The position numbers and the translations under genes were made by a program. Positions 25,158-33,661 of a DNA stretch of 42,662 bases are shown piece by piece (the first letter of the stretch is position 1; each line of letters opens with the position of its first letter). The DNA is from Nitrospirota bacterium (GTDB lineage: Bacteria > Nitrospirota > Nitrospiria > Nitrospirales > Nitrospiraceae). Location of the stretch: the NCBI GenBank assembly GCA_030645475.1, contig JAUSMA010000040.1, positions 1 through 42,662 on the forward strand, in the 5' to 3' direction. A model generated the notes under the pieces. It worked only from the letters and a program-made list of their open reading frames with translations. It was not told the origin of the DNA and made no database searches.

Positions 25158-25574
25158 TCATGGTCGTTCATCCTGCTCTATGGCTTCGAACAGGCTCCCC
25201 ACAGGATGTGTCACCGACTTTGGGTACAACACCCATTTGATCAGATGGCGAATGAGATATCCTTGGTGGCCTTTCGATCCTAGTAGGGGAGCATGACGGT
25301 TCCAGCTCTTGATCGAGATGTCAGTCACCGCCGGCAAAGTCAGAAACCATTGAGCCAAGGCCTCGTTGCCGGGTGCCTGCTCGATTGCGTGGATAAACTG
25401 TCGGTGAGAAATCTTGAACTGGCGCAGGAAACTTCCATCGATGCCGAGCGAATGTCCCAAGGCCAGGCGGTACACAAATGGCAACTGCTTGGAACGGGAT
25501 GCACGGACTTTTGCGGCGAAGCGAGGTAGCCAGCAACAGCCTGCGAGCTGATCTATCGGGCGTGGCAGTATCAT
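25158..25574 (-). CDS. DUF5069 family protein
   Basis: A protein of about 138 residues from ATG 25574, matching DUF5069: PRPIDQLAGCCWLPRFAAKVRA near the start, GIDGSFLRQFKISHRQFIHAI in the middle. The function is unknown. The open frame extends to 25601 with a TTG start. No signal peptide. The tail is less conserved. The 3' end shares a short CTCCCC-type stretch with family A repeats, which looks coincidental. Confidence 0.7.
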   Translation of the reverse strand: MILPRPIDQLAGCCWLPRFAAKVRASRSKQLPFVYRLALGHSLGIDGSFLRQFKISHRQFIHAIEQAPGNEALAQWFLTLPAVTDISIKSWNRHAPLLGSKGHQGYLIRHLIKWVLYPKSVTHPVGSLFEAIEQDERP

Positions 25575-25711
25575 CGTGGGAAGAATACGCAAAAGAAACA
25601 AGACCTGGGAGCATTGTACTGGCTCAGATTGGTCTGGTCCATATAGCTTAGGCGAACCAGTTCTCCGTCTCCCGTTGCAGAAGGGGGCTGGTTATGTTTC
25701 CTGGCCGGTGT

Positions 25712-25921
25712 TTATTTCATCACTGGAGCCTGCCTCAGGGTAAAGATTCCCACATTCCTTGTAATGATCACCTGCCCGGTTCGATTCAAGCGAGACACCT
25801 CTTGAAAGAGCTCATTCCAGGTGAACTGCGGGTAGCGAGCCACGAGGGCCTCGAACTCGCATTCCTCAGCGCCTTGCAGGCATTCGAAAATACGGTCGGT
25901 AATGGGCTTTTGTCCTGCCAT
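25712..25921 (-). CDS. Small winged-helix-like protein
   Basis: A 69-residue protein from ATG 25921, selected because AAGGAG lies 9 nt upstream. The product, MAGQKPITDRIFECLQGAEE through TRNVGIFTLRQAPVMK, has a helix-turn-helix/wing pattern (AL..RYPQFTWNELFQEVSRL, then a beta hairpin), suggesting a small DNA-binding or sensing module. The family is not recognised. The frame is open to 26104, but the upstream part lacks a start signal. Confidence 0.65.
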   Translation of the reverse strand: MAGQKPITDRIFECLQGAEECEFEALVARYPQFTWNELFQEVSRLNRTGQVIITRNVGIFTLRQAPVMK

Positions 25922-26240
25922 CTGGATTGCTCCTTGTTCCGCTGTGCGCGTTGGCAGAGCCATGCGCATAGCGATATCGGCGGTGGAACGGCGGAGACTG
26001 GAGAATCGATCGCGTAAGGAAGGGCCAGGAAGCGCGAGGGATGAGACAGTCGGCATGGTTGAAACGCCTGGATTCATGCTACGAGCGAAAAGACCGCGCG
26101 TCAAGCAGCCGTATTCATGCGCATTTGTGTCGTCGAAGAAAACAGGCGACGGAACTCAGCTGAGCCGGCTCCCACCATGCGCCGCATCATGGTGGGGTGT
26201 AAGGCCTAGCCCCGCGTCTTTTCTGATCGGTCTATCACGA
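25922..26240. other. Gene-free stretch with an inverted repeat
   Basis: About 320 nt with no supported gene. It contains a perfect 9-bp inverted repeat, CCCACCATG and CATGGTGGG (26171-26196, 8-nt loop), 45 nt downstream of the SGNH gene's stop on its strand. With no T run, it may be a terminator or a processing structure. Confidence 0.5.
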
Positions 26241-26996
26241 TCACTCGCCCAGTAGTCGCTTGATCATATCCTCCATTCCGTCAGCCCACATCTGGTACCC
26301 ATGCTCATTTGGGTGCACGAAATCCGGCATGAGGTCTTGAGAAAGGTGTCCTCTGACGTCGAGGAAGTGCAGGCTGAGGTCCATGAAAAATATATGCTGG
26401 TTGTCGGCGTAGGTGCGGAGGTGGTCATTGACCGCCCCATTGATGAGACGGATCGGGTCATCGGCTGAGGCCGTACGCGGAAACAAGCCGAGCAAGAGAA
26501 TCTTGGCTGCTGGAAGGCGGGTGCGCAGGGTTGTGAGAATCGCATGGATGCCAGCGGCGGTCTCCTCTGGAGGATCATGATGCGCGCCGGTGTTGTTGGT
26601 CCCGATCATCACGACCACCAGCTTGGGGCTAATCCCATCGATCTCGCCATGGTCGAGCCGCCACAACACATGCTCGGTGCGATCACCATTAAATCCCAAG
26701 TTCACGGCACGGCGATGCCCATAATAGGTGTTCCAAACGCGGCGTCCCTCATTGCCCCATCCCTGGGTAATGGAGTCTCCGATCATGACAAGGTCGATGT
26801 TAGCCTGACGGATGCGTGCGAGTGCATGCTCATGTTGGGTTATCCACCAGGCGTCGGTCTGTGGGATGGGAGCTATCGAAGCGGGTGTGCGATCGCGGAT
26901 CAGTGAGAGGGGTGATAGGGCAAGCGTGATTCCCAAGATGACGAGGAGAGGCAGGAGATAGCGGATGGGTGGCGTACGTCGGTTTCTGAAACTCAT
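26241..26996 (-). CDS. Membrane-anchored SGNH/GDSL hydrolase (PAF-AH-like)
   Basis: A 251-residue protein. An N-terminal hydrophobic segment (YLLPLLVILGITLALSPL, about 13-30) after RRTPPIR gives a signal anchor. The SGNH set is complete: MIGDSITQGW (Ser75), GTNNTG, and the C-terminal FVHPNEHGY with catalytic Asp/His. The closest group is the platelet-activating-factor acetylhydrolase gamma/1b-like subfamily, which deacetylates lipids or sugars in the periplasm. The ATG at 26996 is chosen: the upstream open frame lacks homology. Confidence 0.85.
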   Translation of the reverse strand: MSFRNRRTPPIRYLLPLLVILGITLALSPLSLIRDRTPASIAPIPQTDAWWITQHEHALARIRQANIDLVMIGDSITQGWGNEGRRVWNTYYGHRRAVNLGFNGDRTEHVLWRLDHGEIDGISPKLVVVMIGTNNTGAHHDPPEETAAGIHAILTTLRTRLPAAKILLLGLFPRTASADDPIRLINGAVNDHLRTYADNQHIFFMDLSLHFLDVRGHLSQDLMPDFVHPNEHGYQMWADGMEDMIKRLLGE

Positions 26997-27097
26997 TCTT
27001 CGTCGACCGTAATATAGATGAATGGGGGCACAGAGATTGTACGTGTTTAAGCTGGTCCGATCTATTGGGTAAGAAGGGGCGTGGCGGCGAACTACGT

Positions 27098-27225
27098 GGT
27101 GCGTGGGGCTGGCAGTCTCGTTTGTTCGTCGAGCCACATAAACCAGAAAAGCCAGAGAGGTGAGATGAACCGGACAGACGAGAGGCCTCAGCTTTCCGCC
27201 ACGCGCCGAGAAATGTTCGATCGCA
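27098..27225. repeat. Family B dispersed repeat, copy 1
   Basis: A degenerate repeat with GGGGCTGGCAGTCTCG, AGATGAACCGGACAGACGAG, GGCCTCAGCTTTCC and ACGCGCCG modules in the same order as at 30590 and 31606. It lies upstream of the SGNH gene. The function is unknown. Confidence 0.65.
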
Positions 27226-27255
27226 AGATCCCTCGTTTCCTCCGTTCCGTTGTGT

Positions 27256-27714
27256 TTACTTCGCGAAAGGATTGCCTGCCTTTTGCCATTCTTCGAGGTT
27301 CATGACCACGGCGGTAGTCTGTGTGAAGCCCAGCTCCGCAAGAGATTGTGCCGCGAGCGAGGCACGGTTGCCGCTTTGACATTGCAGGTACAGGGTCTTG
27401 CCCATTTCCGTGTTAGTCGGAAAGCCTACATGTTTCCAGATTTGGAATTCGAGGACACCACGGGGAACGTTGATCGCGCCCGGTATATGGCCCGCGGCAT
27501 ACTCATGGGGCTCACGCACATCAACGATCAGGGCATCGCCAGGACGCTCAACGATCTTCCGATACTCCTCCATACCGATTGTCTTGACCTGCTTCTGTGC
27601 AGCCTGAATCTTTTGTGTCACCACCGGCGGAAAGCTCTGGGAGAGAGCCATGGGAGGGACTGTCAGCATTGCAACGATCACGAGGGCCATGAATGACGTG
27701 AACAACTGGTTCAT
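27256..27714 (-). CDS. Exported rhodanese-domain protein
   Basis: A 152-residue protein with a signal peptide (MNQLFTSFMALVIVAMLTVP, cleavage near residue 25). A single rhodanese domain follows: DALIVDVREPHEYAAGHIPGAINVPRG, then YLQCQSGNRASLAAQSLAELG with the active-site Cys112. Rhodaneses transfer sulfane sulfur, but many periplasmic ones act in sulfur metabolism or cofactor handling. The ATG at 27714 has AGAGG 6-7 nt upstream; the frame is open to 27813. Stop is TAA. Confidence 0.9.
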   Translation of the reverse strand: MNQLFTSFMALVIVAMLTVPPMALSQSFPPVVTQKIQAAQKQVKTIGMEEYRKIVERPGDALIVDVREPHEYAAGHIPGAINVPRGVLEFQIWKHVGFPTNTEMGKTLYLQCQSGNRASLAAQSLAELGFTQTTAVVMNLEEWQKAGNPFAK

Positions 27715-28025
27715 GTGTATTTCCTCTTTGTGGGACATGAGGGCAAGGCGCGCACCTGCGCCATCATGATCATGACAGCAAAGGAGTCTACGCCGTTCTT
27801 GTGAAGGGCTCAAGGCACAGCGGAGTGTCGTGAGGGGGAGTTAGCGAGAAGCAGTCCGCCGGTCACATGCCTGGAAATGGTCGTTCGGCTGATCGCGCCA
27901 GCCGATCCTTGTGCAAGGTCAAGTTATGATCCTTCCTTTTCTCTATGGAAGCCGTTAGAAAGGCAGCCGATACATTTCCCCTTCTCCCGGCGACTTCAAA
28001 TATGATCAGGTCTGGAGGCGTGAAG
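27715..28025. other. Gene-free stretch
   Basis: The divergent region between the rhodanese and the interrupted lipoprotein gene. No convincing promoter pair, hairpin or short gene was recognised. Confidence 0.45.
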
Positions 28026-28430
28026 ATGACTGTCAGAGAACAGGTTGTTCGGCATACACCATCAGGACGTTCCATCGTCGGCATGTTTGCACTCTTAGGA
28101 AGCATAGGGTGGGGAGTTGGCTGTAGCCATCCGTAGACCTACCAACAGCGCTCAGAAATAAGACGCTCGGTTGATCATCTCGAGCCTGCGGCTCGGGTCC
28201 TACAGCACCGTGTAACTATTTACCGAAGTCCCGCGCCGGAGCCTGGGGCGGAGTATGAAGAGATTCTTTCGCTTGTCGTTGGACTCGAGAGCGCCCAGGA
28301 TTGGTGGCAGATTCGTTGCCCTCAGCTCCTTGGGTATTGGATGGAGATTCTTGGCAAGATCGATTCGAACGAGCAGGACCAGGGCTGGTTTGACCGGTGG
28401 CTGAAGCAGTCGTGCGAAACGGTTTCGTGA
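28026..28430 (+). pseudogene. Lipoprotein gene interrupted by an in-frame TAG
   Basis: One frame reads from ATG 28026 to TGA 28428-28430, 134 codons, broken only by TAG at 28134-28136. The first 36 codons give an N-terminal segment with lipobox-like GVGC (residue about 34) after a hydrophobic stretch (GMFALLGSIG). After the TAG the frame continues for 97 codons, TYQQRSEIRRSVDHL through RWLKQSCETVS, with amphipathic helices and no other stop. The GGAGG at 28014 lies 7 nt before the ATG. Either a pseudogene by one nonsense mutation, a sequencing error, or readthrough; the first is most likely. Product function unknown. Confidence 0.7.
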
Positions 28431-28436
28431 ATCGTG

Positions 28437-29432
28437 TCATCTTGTTTGAAATAAATGGATGAATTGCTTCAGTAGGGCTTCCTGGTCCAACTCCAGCTGC
28501 CGTAAGGATAACGATGATACGACCTGCAGCGTCTCCCGGATCCAGGTGTCGCTCCATATGAGTATCTGCGGGTTTCGTTCGATTCGGACTTTTTCGACGA
28601 GGAAGAGCCCCGATTCATACAAAACTTTGCCAGGGCATTGGCCTTCGACGGGTCGTTGGATCAATTCAAGCGACAGTGTCGTGGCGTCGTTGGTGTGTGG
28701 GTTGAGAGAGACGGGGAGCCCCGCGTCAGTCAGTTGCTGAAGCGCTCGGGCCGCAAGTGTTGTACTTGCCCGGCCTGCCAACACAGAAACGTGCAATGTA
28801 TTGATATCTAGACCTCTTAAGCTGACGCCTATGCTTGCGACGGGTATCGCTGACGCGACAGGGTTTACCGGCTTTTGATCAGCAAGAGGACTCGCCGAGG
28901 TCATCCGGCCGTGACGCGTATCCTCTGATTGCCATTCAGGGTTCCCGAGTTTGTAGTTCGTGATGAAACGGTGGACAAACCCATCCAAGTCCGACTCAAG
29001 CTCTTCGATGCTAACCGGTGCCCTTGCTTGAACGGCTGCGCCAATCGACCAGGTGATGTCATGTATGACTTCCGAGTTTCTTGGGACGATGACCGGTTCG
29101 ATGAGGGCCAAGGAAGGCTCGTAGAGGACGTTGCCCGGACACGTATCTCCCAGCGGTGTGGGGTTCAGCGTGAGTTTTAGCATGGCAGTGGGTGGTGAGT
29201 GCGGCTGATCCGGGTGAGGCAGGGGAAGGCCGGCTTTCGCAAAGAGATCCATGGTTCGATCATAGAGCCTCGCTTTGAATTCCGGTGCAGCCTCCATCAC
29301 GAGCCGAACGTGATTTAAATCAAGATTTCGAATAGCTGGAACCTCGGCGTGGGAATCTACTAACCCATTGATAGGCAGTGCGGTGATCGACAAGAGGAAG
29401 AGAATGCGCATCCAGCGGAAAGAAGTGGTCAT
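28437..29432 (-). CDS. Exported protein with two copies of an unknown domain
   Basis: A 331-residue protein with a signal peptide (ILFLLSITALPINGLVDSHA, cleavage near 30). Residues about 35-162 and 205-330 are diverged copies of one domain. The most telling match is T-C-P-G-N-V-L-Y-E (97-105) against Q-C-P-G-K-V-L-Y-E (265-273), with L-x-L-x-x-x-P/Q before it in both, then an L-x-L-I/V-E-P/K-V stretch and a R-N segment. The family is not known to me. The two Cys (one per copy) could pair or bind metal. It lies convergent with the interrupted lipoprotein gene, 6 nt apart. Confidence 0.75.
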   Translation of the reverse strand: MTTSFRWMRILFLLSITALPINGLVDSHAEVPAIRNLDLNHVRLVMEAAPEFKARLYDRTMDLFAKAGLPLPHPDQPHSPPTAMLKLTLNPTPLGDTCPGNVLYEPSLALIEPVIVPRNSEVIHDITWSIGAAVQARAPVSIEELESDLDGFVHRFITNYKLGNPEWQSEDTRHGRMTSASPLADQKPVNPVASAIPVASIGVSLRGLDINTLHVSVLAGRASTTLAARALQQLTDAGLPVSLNPHTNDATTLSLELIQRPVEGQCPGKVLYESGLFLVEKVRIERNPQILIWSDTWIRETLQVVSSLSLRQLELDQEALLKQFIHLFQTR

Positions 29433-29774
29433 AGAGTCATCCCGTGGTACGTGACCCTATCACATAGGGGTTATGCAACCGAGGGAATCAGTCGTTATGA
29501 AGATAAGTGCGTGGTAAATGGCGAGAAAGAAAGACCCTCTCTTATGATACGTCTCTCGCATTTGATCAGACCTACAGTAGGGACGAATTGCCAGAGACGA
29601 GCGACGAACCTGGTAGGTGCGCCGCGCGCCGCGCGCCGCGATACGTGTGATTGCAAGGTCTGATCTGGGTGCTTGTTTGACAGGTCCTGGTCTGGGGCTC
29701 TAGTCTTCTGGCGCAAGGGACAGGGAAGAGATGCCTGCCTGTGGGGGCATAACAGACAAAGAGGAGAAGGATTC
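29433..29774. other. Gene-free stretch with REP-like and GCGCC runs
   Basis: The region between two divergent genes. It contains a GCGCCGC tandem run near 29618-29640, a REP-like GATTGCAAGGTCTGA at 29649, and a TTGACA at 29677 with only a weak -10 (TAGTCT, 18 nt on), which may be the promoter of the next gene. Confidence 0.45.
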
Positions 29775-30536
29775 ATGTGTACGCGTTGGGTGGTTCGGGT
29801 TGTATCTGTGGCCTGCATGGCGATGTTATGCGCGGCGATAACGCCGGCTGTTGCGGAGAATGAATCGACGGTTCGAGAAACGGGACGGCTGCTTGCGCTA
29901 TTGCTCGACGTCGGACGGGTGGTGATTGGACATAATCAGCTCTTGCTCAATGATCCGACCAAGGGAAACAAGGGGTTCACGTCCGAGGTGTTTGCGCAGC
30001 AGACTCTCGCGGCATTTAAGGACCGGACGGGGCATGATCTGGCGAATCTATCCGCCGCCACGGTGCCGGAGATGGCGAAGCCCCTGCTGGCGAGGCTCTT
30101 GGAGGAGAGCAAGAAGACGGTGGCGAGTTACCAGACGGTGATCAATATGCCGGGGATCAAATACAAGGGGCTCATCCCTGCCACGTTCGGCACGGAAACG
30201 GGGACACGATTCCAATCGTGGTCCGGTGTGTACATGAAACAGACGGCGCCTGACAGCCTGGTCCGCAATCCAAAGAATAAGCCCGACGCGTTTGAATCCG
30301 CCGAGATGAAAAAGATGAATGAGCCATCCTTCCCGCGGGAGGGTGAGCAGGTCGTGAGTGCCATGGCGGAGGATGGAAAGGCGGTGCGGGTGCTGTTGCC
30401 GCTGTTCTATGGAAAAGATTGTTTGATATGCCATGGCACGCCAAAAGGCGAGCGAGATGTGACTGGCTATCCGCGGGAGGGCGCGCAAGAAGGGGACTTA
30501 GGCGGTGCCATCAGTGTGAAGCTCCCCATGCCGTGA
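29775..30536 (+). CDS. Exported DUF3365 protein with one haem c site
   Basis: A 253-residue protein. A signal peptide (VVRVVSVACMAMLCAAITPAVA, about 6-27) leads to a DUF3365 (TLL-like) sensory fold, with one haem attachment motif, C216-L-I-C-H220, near the C-terminus. Such domains bind a c-type haem in the periplasm and are sensors of gases or redox partners; as a free protein it may carry electrons or bind ligand. The ATG at 29775 is chosen for the signal peptide and GGAGAAGG before it. Another DUF3365 gene lies 288 nt away, convergent. Confidence 0.87.
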   Translation: MCTRWVVRVVSVACMAMLCAAITPAVAENESTVRETGRLLALLLDVGRVVIGHNQLLLNDPTKGNKGFTSEVFAQQTLAAFKDRTGHDLANLSAATVPEMAKPLLARLLEESKKTVASYQTVINMPGIKYKGLIPATFGTETGTRFQSWSGVYMKQTAPDSLVRNPKNKPDAFESAEMKKMNEPSFPREGEQVVSAMAEDGKAVRVLLPLFYGKDCLICHGTPKGERDVTGYPREGAQEGDLGGAISVKLPMP

Positions 30537-30589
30537 CGCCGGCGGAGTCGGTCTGGTCCCTCGTTGTGTGAAGGAGGGGCAGAGAAGCG

Positions 30590-30755
30590 AGAATGGCGGA
30601 TGGCTGATAGCGGATGGCCAGCGCAAGCGGGGAGCGGCGGGGCTGGCTGGTTTCGCTCATTCATCGAACCACACCGATGAGATAGACCGGACAGACGAGA
30701 TGAACCGGAGAGACCAGCCGAATCAGCTCCCCGCAACGCGCCGGGAAATGGTTTC
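30590..30755. repeat. Family B dispersed repeat, copy 2
   Basis: Carries GATGGCTGATAGC near 30600, GGGGCTGGCTGG, AGATAGACCGGACAGACGAG, ATGAACCGGAGAG, CAGCTCCCC and ACGCGCCGGGAAATG in order. This fills most of the gap between the two DUF3365 genes. Confidence 0.7.
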
Positions 30756-30824
30756 TGACACCTTTCAGATCCGTAGGCAGCTGACGTGATTTTTAAGACA
30801 GTTGCTGACTCGGCGTCTGGTCCG

Positions 30825-31400
30825 CTATCGGACCAGTGGAATCTCGATCACCAATCCGCCCATGACCTCGTTCATCTTGAAGGTTTTCTTCGGGCTCTTG
30901 GGATGCGCGTTGTGGCAGCCGATGCAGGCCTGGCTGACGGCGCGATCGGCATAGATAGCTTGAAAATAGGTCTGATCGCCATCCGTCACGGTGTTCGTCG
31001 CTGATCGTTCGGGATGCTGGCGTACGGCTTCCAGTCCATCCTTTTCAGTTTCGTTGTACGGCCCGTTGTTGGGATTAATAGGCCAGAGGCTGATCAGACG
31101 GTAGCGGACCTTCAATCCGGTCTTCATCGCCAGATCGCTGGACTCCATGAGAAACTGCGCGGGTAGCGGCAGCACATTCTTCCTCGTGCGCCAGTTCTCA
31201 GCTGCGGTGGTGCCCCCGCTCTTCTGCAGCCGCTCGACGACATGAATCGTGTAGAAGGTTCGGTCGGCTTCAATAATCGCGTGGATGTAGTCAGCCACGG
31301 TCTCTGGCGGGATGCCGGGCAGGTCTGACGCGTTCGAGATACGAGGAACGAGTGAGCTTGCGACGAGGATCAGGGTTGCGGTACAGAGCAACTTACTCAT
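30825..31400 (-). CDS. Exported DUF3365 protein with one haem c site, second copy
   Basis: A 191-residue protein with a signal peptide (MSKLLCTATLILVASSLVP to about NA). A DUF3365 domain with haem motif C159-I-G-C-H163 near the C-terminus, followed by the NAHPKSP and MGGLVIEIP segments typical of the family. It shares the fold and haem position with the protein at 29775, but their sequences are only distantly alike. The ATG has GAGG 7 nt upstream. Cytochrome partners are not in this window. Confidence 0.88.
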   Translation of the reverse strand: MSKLLCTATLILVASSLVPRISNASDLPGIPPETVADYIHAIIEADRTFYTIHVVERLQKSGGTTAAENWRTRKNVLPLPAQFLMESSDLAMKTGLKVRYRLISLWPINPNNGPYNETEKDGLEAVRQHPERSATNTVTDGDQTYFQAIYADRAVSQACIGCHNAHPKSPKKTFKMNEVMGGLVIEIPLVR

Positions 31401-31708
31401 AGCGGTACCTCATTTTTTAAGTTGGACCCAGCCTCAGGTAATAGCATAGTCCTCTGCCGAGGAGTAGGCAAATACCCGAATTCCATCTCCTGCAGCGCTC
31501 TTCGGGTGTGGAATCGTGCAGCAAAGCAATCGGACGAAGAGAGGGCGGTGAGACGGGGAGGTCTATATGTTTTCGCTTAGCGGGTCTGTACCTTCGCCGC
31601 AGGGAGGATGGGTGATGGCTGATAGCAAGAGCCAGCTGGAATCGGCGGGGCTGGCTGGTCTCGTTCGAAAGACCAGATAGACGAGATGAACCAGAGAGCC
31701 TAGAGGCC
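31401..31708. other. Gene-free stretch holding family B copy 3
   Basis: Contains no supported gene. Its right-hand part (31606-31722) is a dispersed family B repeat: GATGGCTGATAGC, GGGGCTGGCTGGT, AGATAGACGAGATGAACC, GGCCTCAGCTCCC. The repeat overlaps the last codons of the methyltransferase gene on the right. Confidence 0.55.
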
Positions 31709-32305
31709 TCAGCTCCCTGTCACGCGGCGCAGCACGCGAACCCGCTCCCGGCCCTCGCGACCGGGAAAAGCCACATCCGGCACATAATCCTCGACGATGT
31801 CGTAACCCTCTGCAAAGAGCGCCGTTAGATCCGCCACGTTGAACGGGAAGGGCGGCCCGTTCTCACCCGGACCGAGCGCCGGATCGATGAACCAGACCCC
31901 GATCAGCAAGCCTCCGCGCCGTAGCGTGAGGTCGATGCCACGCCGGTAGTCAGCACGCAACGTCGGGGGCAGCCCGCTCATGCAGGTATGTTCCAGCACG
32001 ACATCATAGGCATCGCACATTGCGTTCGGCGGGTCAAAGAAATCTCCCGTCACGAAGCGTTCCGATAGATGGGGATACTTCGCGCGGGCCTCCGCCACCC
32101 CCGTCGGCGCGATGTCCAGCCCCGTCGCATCCAGTCCGTACTCCACCGCCAGCGCCACCTCATGTCCGCGTCCGCAGCCAGGCACCAGCGTTCGCCCACG
32201 CACGGCATGACGCTCCAGATACTGTTTCATCGCCGGTGCTGGAGCGCCTTTATCCCAGAACGCCTCGCCTTTTTGATACTTCTCATCCCAGTCCATGTTC
32301 CTCAT
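31709..32305 (-). CDS. TPMT-like class I methyltransferase
   Basis: A 198-residue protein of the thiopurine methyltransferase family. It starts NMDWDEKYQKGEAFWDKG, has motif I LVPGCGRGHEVALA, LDIAPTGVAEARAKY, then GDFF and a VVLEHTCMSGL segment. These enzymes methylate small S, Se or Te compounds and similar toxic chemicals; the substrate here is unknown. An alternative ATG at 32296 would shorten it by three residues. Its last codons overlap repeat family B. Confidence 0.85.
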   Translation of the reverse strand: MRNMDWDEKYQKGEAFWDKGAPAPAMKQYLERHAVRGRTLVPGCGRGHEVALAVEYGLDATGLDIAPTGVAEARAKYPHLSERFVTGDFFDPPNAMCDAYDVVLEHTCMSGLPPTLRADYRRGIDLTLRRGGLLIGVWFIDPALGPGENGPPFPFNVADLTALFAEGYDIVEDYVPDVAFPGREGRERVRVLRRVTGS

Positions 32306-32391
32306 TTATCCTGTCGTCAGCGCGATGTCAATCACGGAGGGTAAGCTTCTCTTCAGAGAGCGCGGTGCTCACGCACCGCAGTGGAGAAGGA

Positions 32392-32488
32392 GGAGAGGAG
32401 TGGCAAGCGAAGATTGCCGCGACGCTAGGATTGGAATCGACGATGCGGAGGCGTGGGAGGCCGAGGAAGCCGCTAGAAAAATAGCCTG
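32392..32488. repeat. Family C REP-like repeat, copy 1
   Basis: Contains TGGCAAGCGAAGATTGC, GGATTGGAATCGACGA, GGGAGGCCGAGGAAGCC and GCTAGAAAAATAGCCTGTC. The last bases run into the 3' end of the AraC gene. Copies at 34958 and 42395, plus a partial at 41154. Confidence 0.75.
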
Positions 32489-33459
32489 TCAGATTTTCGA
32501 TTCTTCGATTGGCTGCGGAATCGGGCCGGCGGTAGATCGAACTCCCGTTTGAAGGCGCGGTTAAAGGCGGGCTCCGACTCATAGCCAACCTCGGCCGCGA
32601 TTTCTGCCACGCTATTGCTCGTGGAGGTAAGCTTCTGCGCGCCGAGTTGGAGCCGCCAGCGGGTCAGGTAGGCGATGGGGGTTTCCGAGAGATACCGCCG
32701 GAATCGTTCGGCCAGGACGGAGCGCGACGTGCCGACCTCGTTCGCGAGAGCGGCGATCGTCCAGGGGTGGGCGGGCCGGCGATGCAGCAGCGCCAGGGCC
32801 TTTCCGACGTCAGGGTCGCGGACACCGGCCAGCCATCCGGTCTGCTTCGGCGGGAGCCGGTCGATGTAGCGCCGCAGCGTTTCGATAAACAACACTTCCG
32901 ATAACTTGGCACGGACAGCCTCAACCCCGGGTTTGCCGGCATCCGTTCGATCGATCGAATGACGCATTGACTGTTCCAGCCATTGGCCTGACTCGTCGTT
33001 GCGGATGTTGACCTTCAGAATGGGCGGCAGTCCGCTCAGGAAGACGTGGCTGAGGTGCAGGTCGCAGGTCATATAGCCGCAGATGATTTTCGTGAGCGCG
33101 CCGCCGCCCCCACAGCGCGAGACCGTTACTCCCTCCGACAGCACACGTTGTAATTCGCCGGCGTTATCCATCGGCGCAACGGGCGACCCGTTGCCCATGA
33201 TGTGCGCATCGCCGCGGGGAAAGATCACGATGTCCCCGGCCGTGAGCGAAACCGGCCGTTCGACTCCATCTATCCGGGCGTAGGCACGACCCTTGGTGAT
33301 GAGGTGAAAAATAATCACGTGTTTGGCGCCGACAGAAAGGTACGACGCCATCGTCGGTGAGTCGGGTTCGTGCGCACACCAGGGTGCGGAGAACTCGCCG
33401 TTGTAGAAGACGGCACCGTCGAGCTTGACGGCCTTGAGCACTTCCGACAAGACATCCAT
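32473..33459 (-). CDS. AraC-family regulator with cupin sensor domain
   Basis: A 328-residue protein. The N-terminal cupin domain (about 10-190) has strands such as IIFHLITKGRAYARIDG and a later GDIVIFPRGDAHIMG, typical of an AraC ligand-binding (cupin_6-like) part. The C-terminal 100 residues are a double helix-turn-helix: WTIAALANEVGTSRSVLAERFRR and SVAEIAAEVGYESEPAFNRAFKREF. It is divergent from a methyltransferase and AhpD-like pair with about 200 nt between, so it may control them. ATG 33459 is chosen; the open frame extends to 33516. Its 3' end overlaps a family C repeat. Confidence 0.88.
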   Translation of the reverse strand: MDVLSEVLKAVKLDGAVFYNGEFSAPWCAHEPDSPTMASYLSVGAKHVIIFHLITKGRAYARIDGVERPVSLTAGDIVIFPRGDAHIMGNGSPVAPMDNAGELQRVLSEGVTVSRCGGGGALTKIICGYMTCDLHLSHVFLSGLPPILKVNIRNDESGQWLEQSMRHSIDRTDAGKPGVEAVRAKLSEVLFIETLRRYIDRLPPKQTGWLAGVRDPDVGKALALLHRRPAHPWTIAALANEVGTSRSVLAERFRRYLSETPIAYLTRWRLQLGAQKLTSTSNSVAEIAAEVGYESEPAFNRAFKREFDLPPARFRSQSKNRKSDRLFF

Positions 33460-33661
33460 GCGGGTCACCCACTGGAGCGACAGCGTGCCGGCAAAAGAAG
33501 CCGGACGCCTGATCAAGAGACGCGCAGACTAGCACGCTCCGGCTAAGAGAACCAGACTCCCGGATAAAAGTATTTCCGCCGCCACGTACTACAGTGCGCC
33601 ATGTGGTTCAGCGGCGTGCTGAACCGATCAGAAATCAGAGCACTCACAAAGGAGGAACCTC

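Noticed and set aside
25180-25215. Possible family A copy in the DUF5069 3' end
   Set aside because: Only a short GAACAGGCTCCCC match, inside coding sequence, without the hairpin.
29618-29640. GCGCCGC run as CRISPR or minisatellite
   Set aside because: Only about three units, no spacers, no cas genes.
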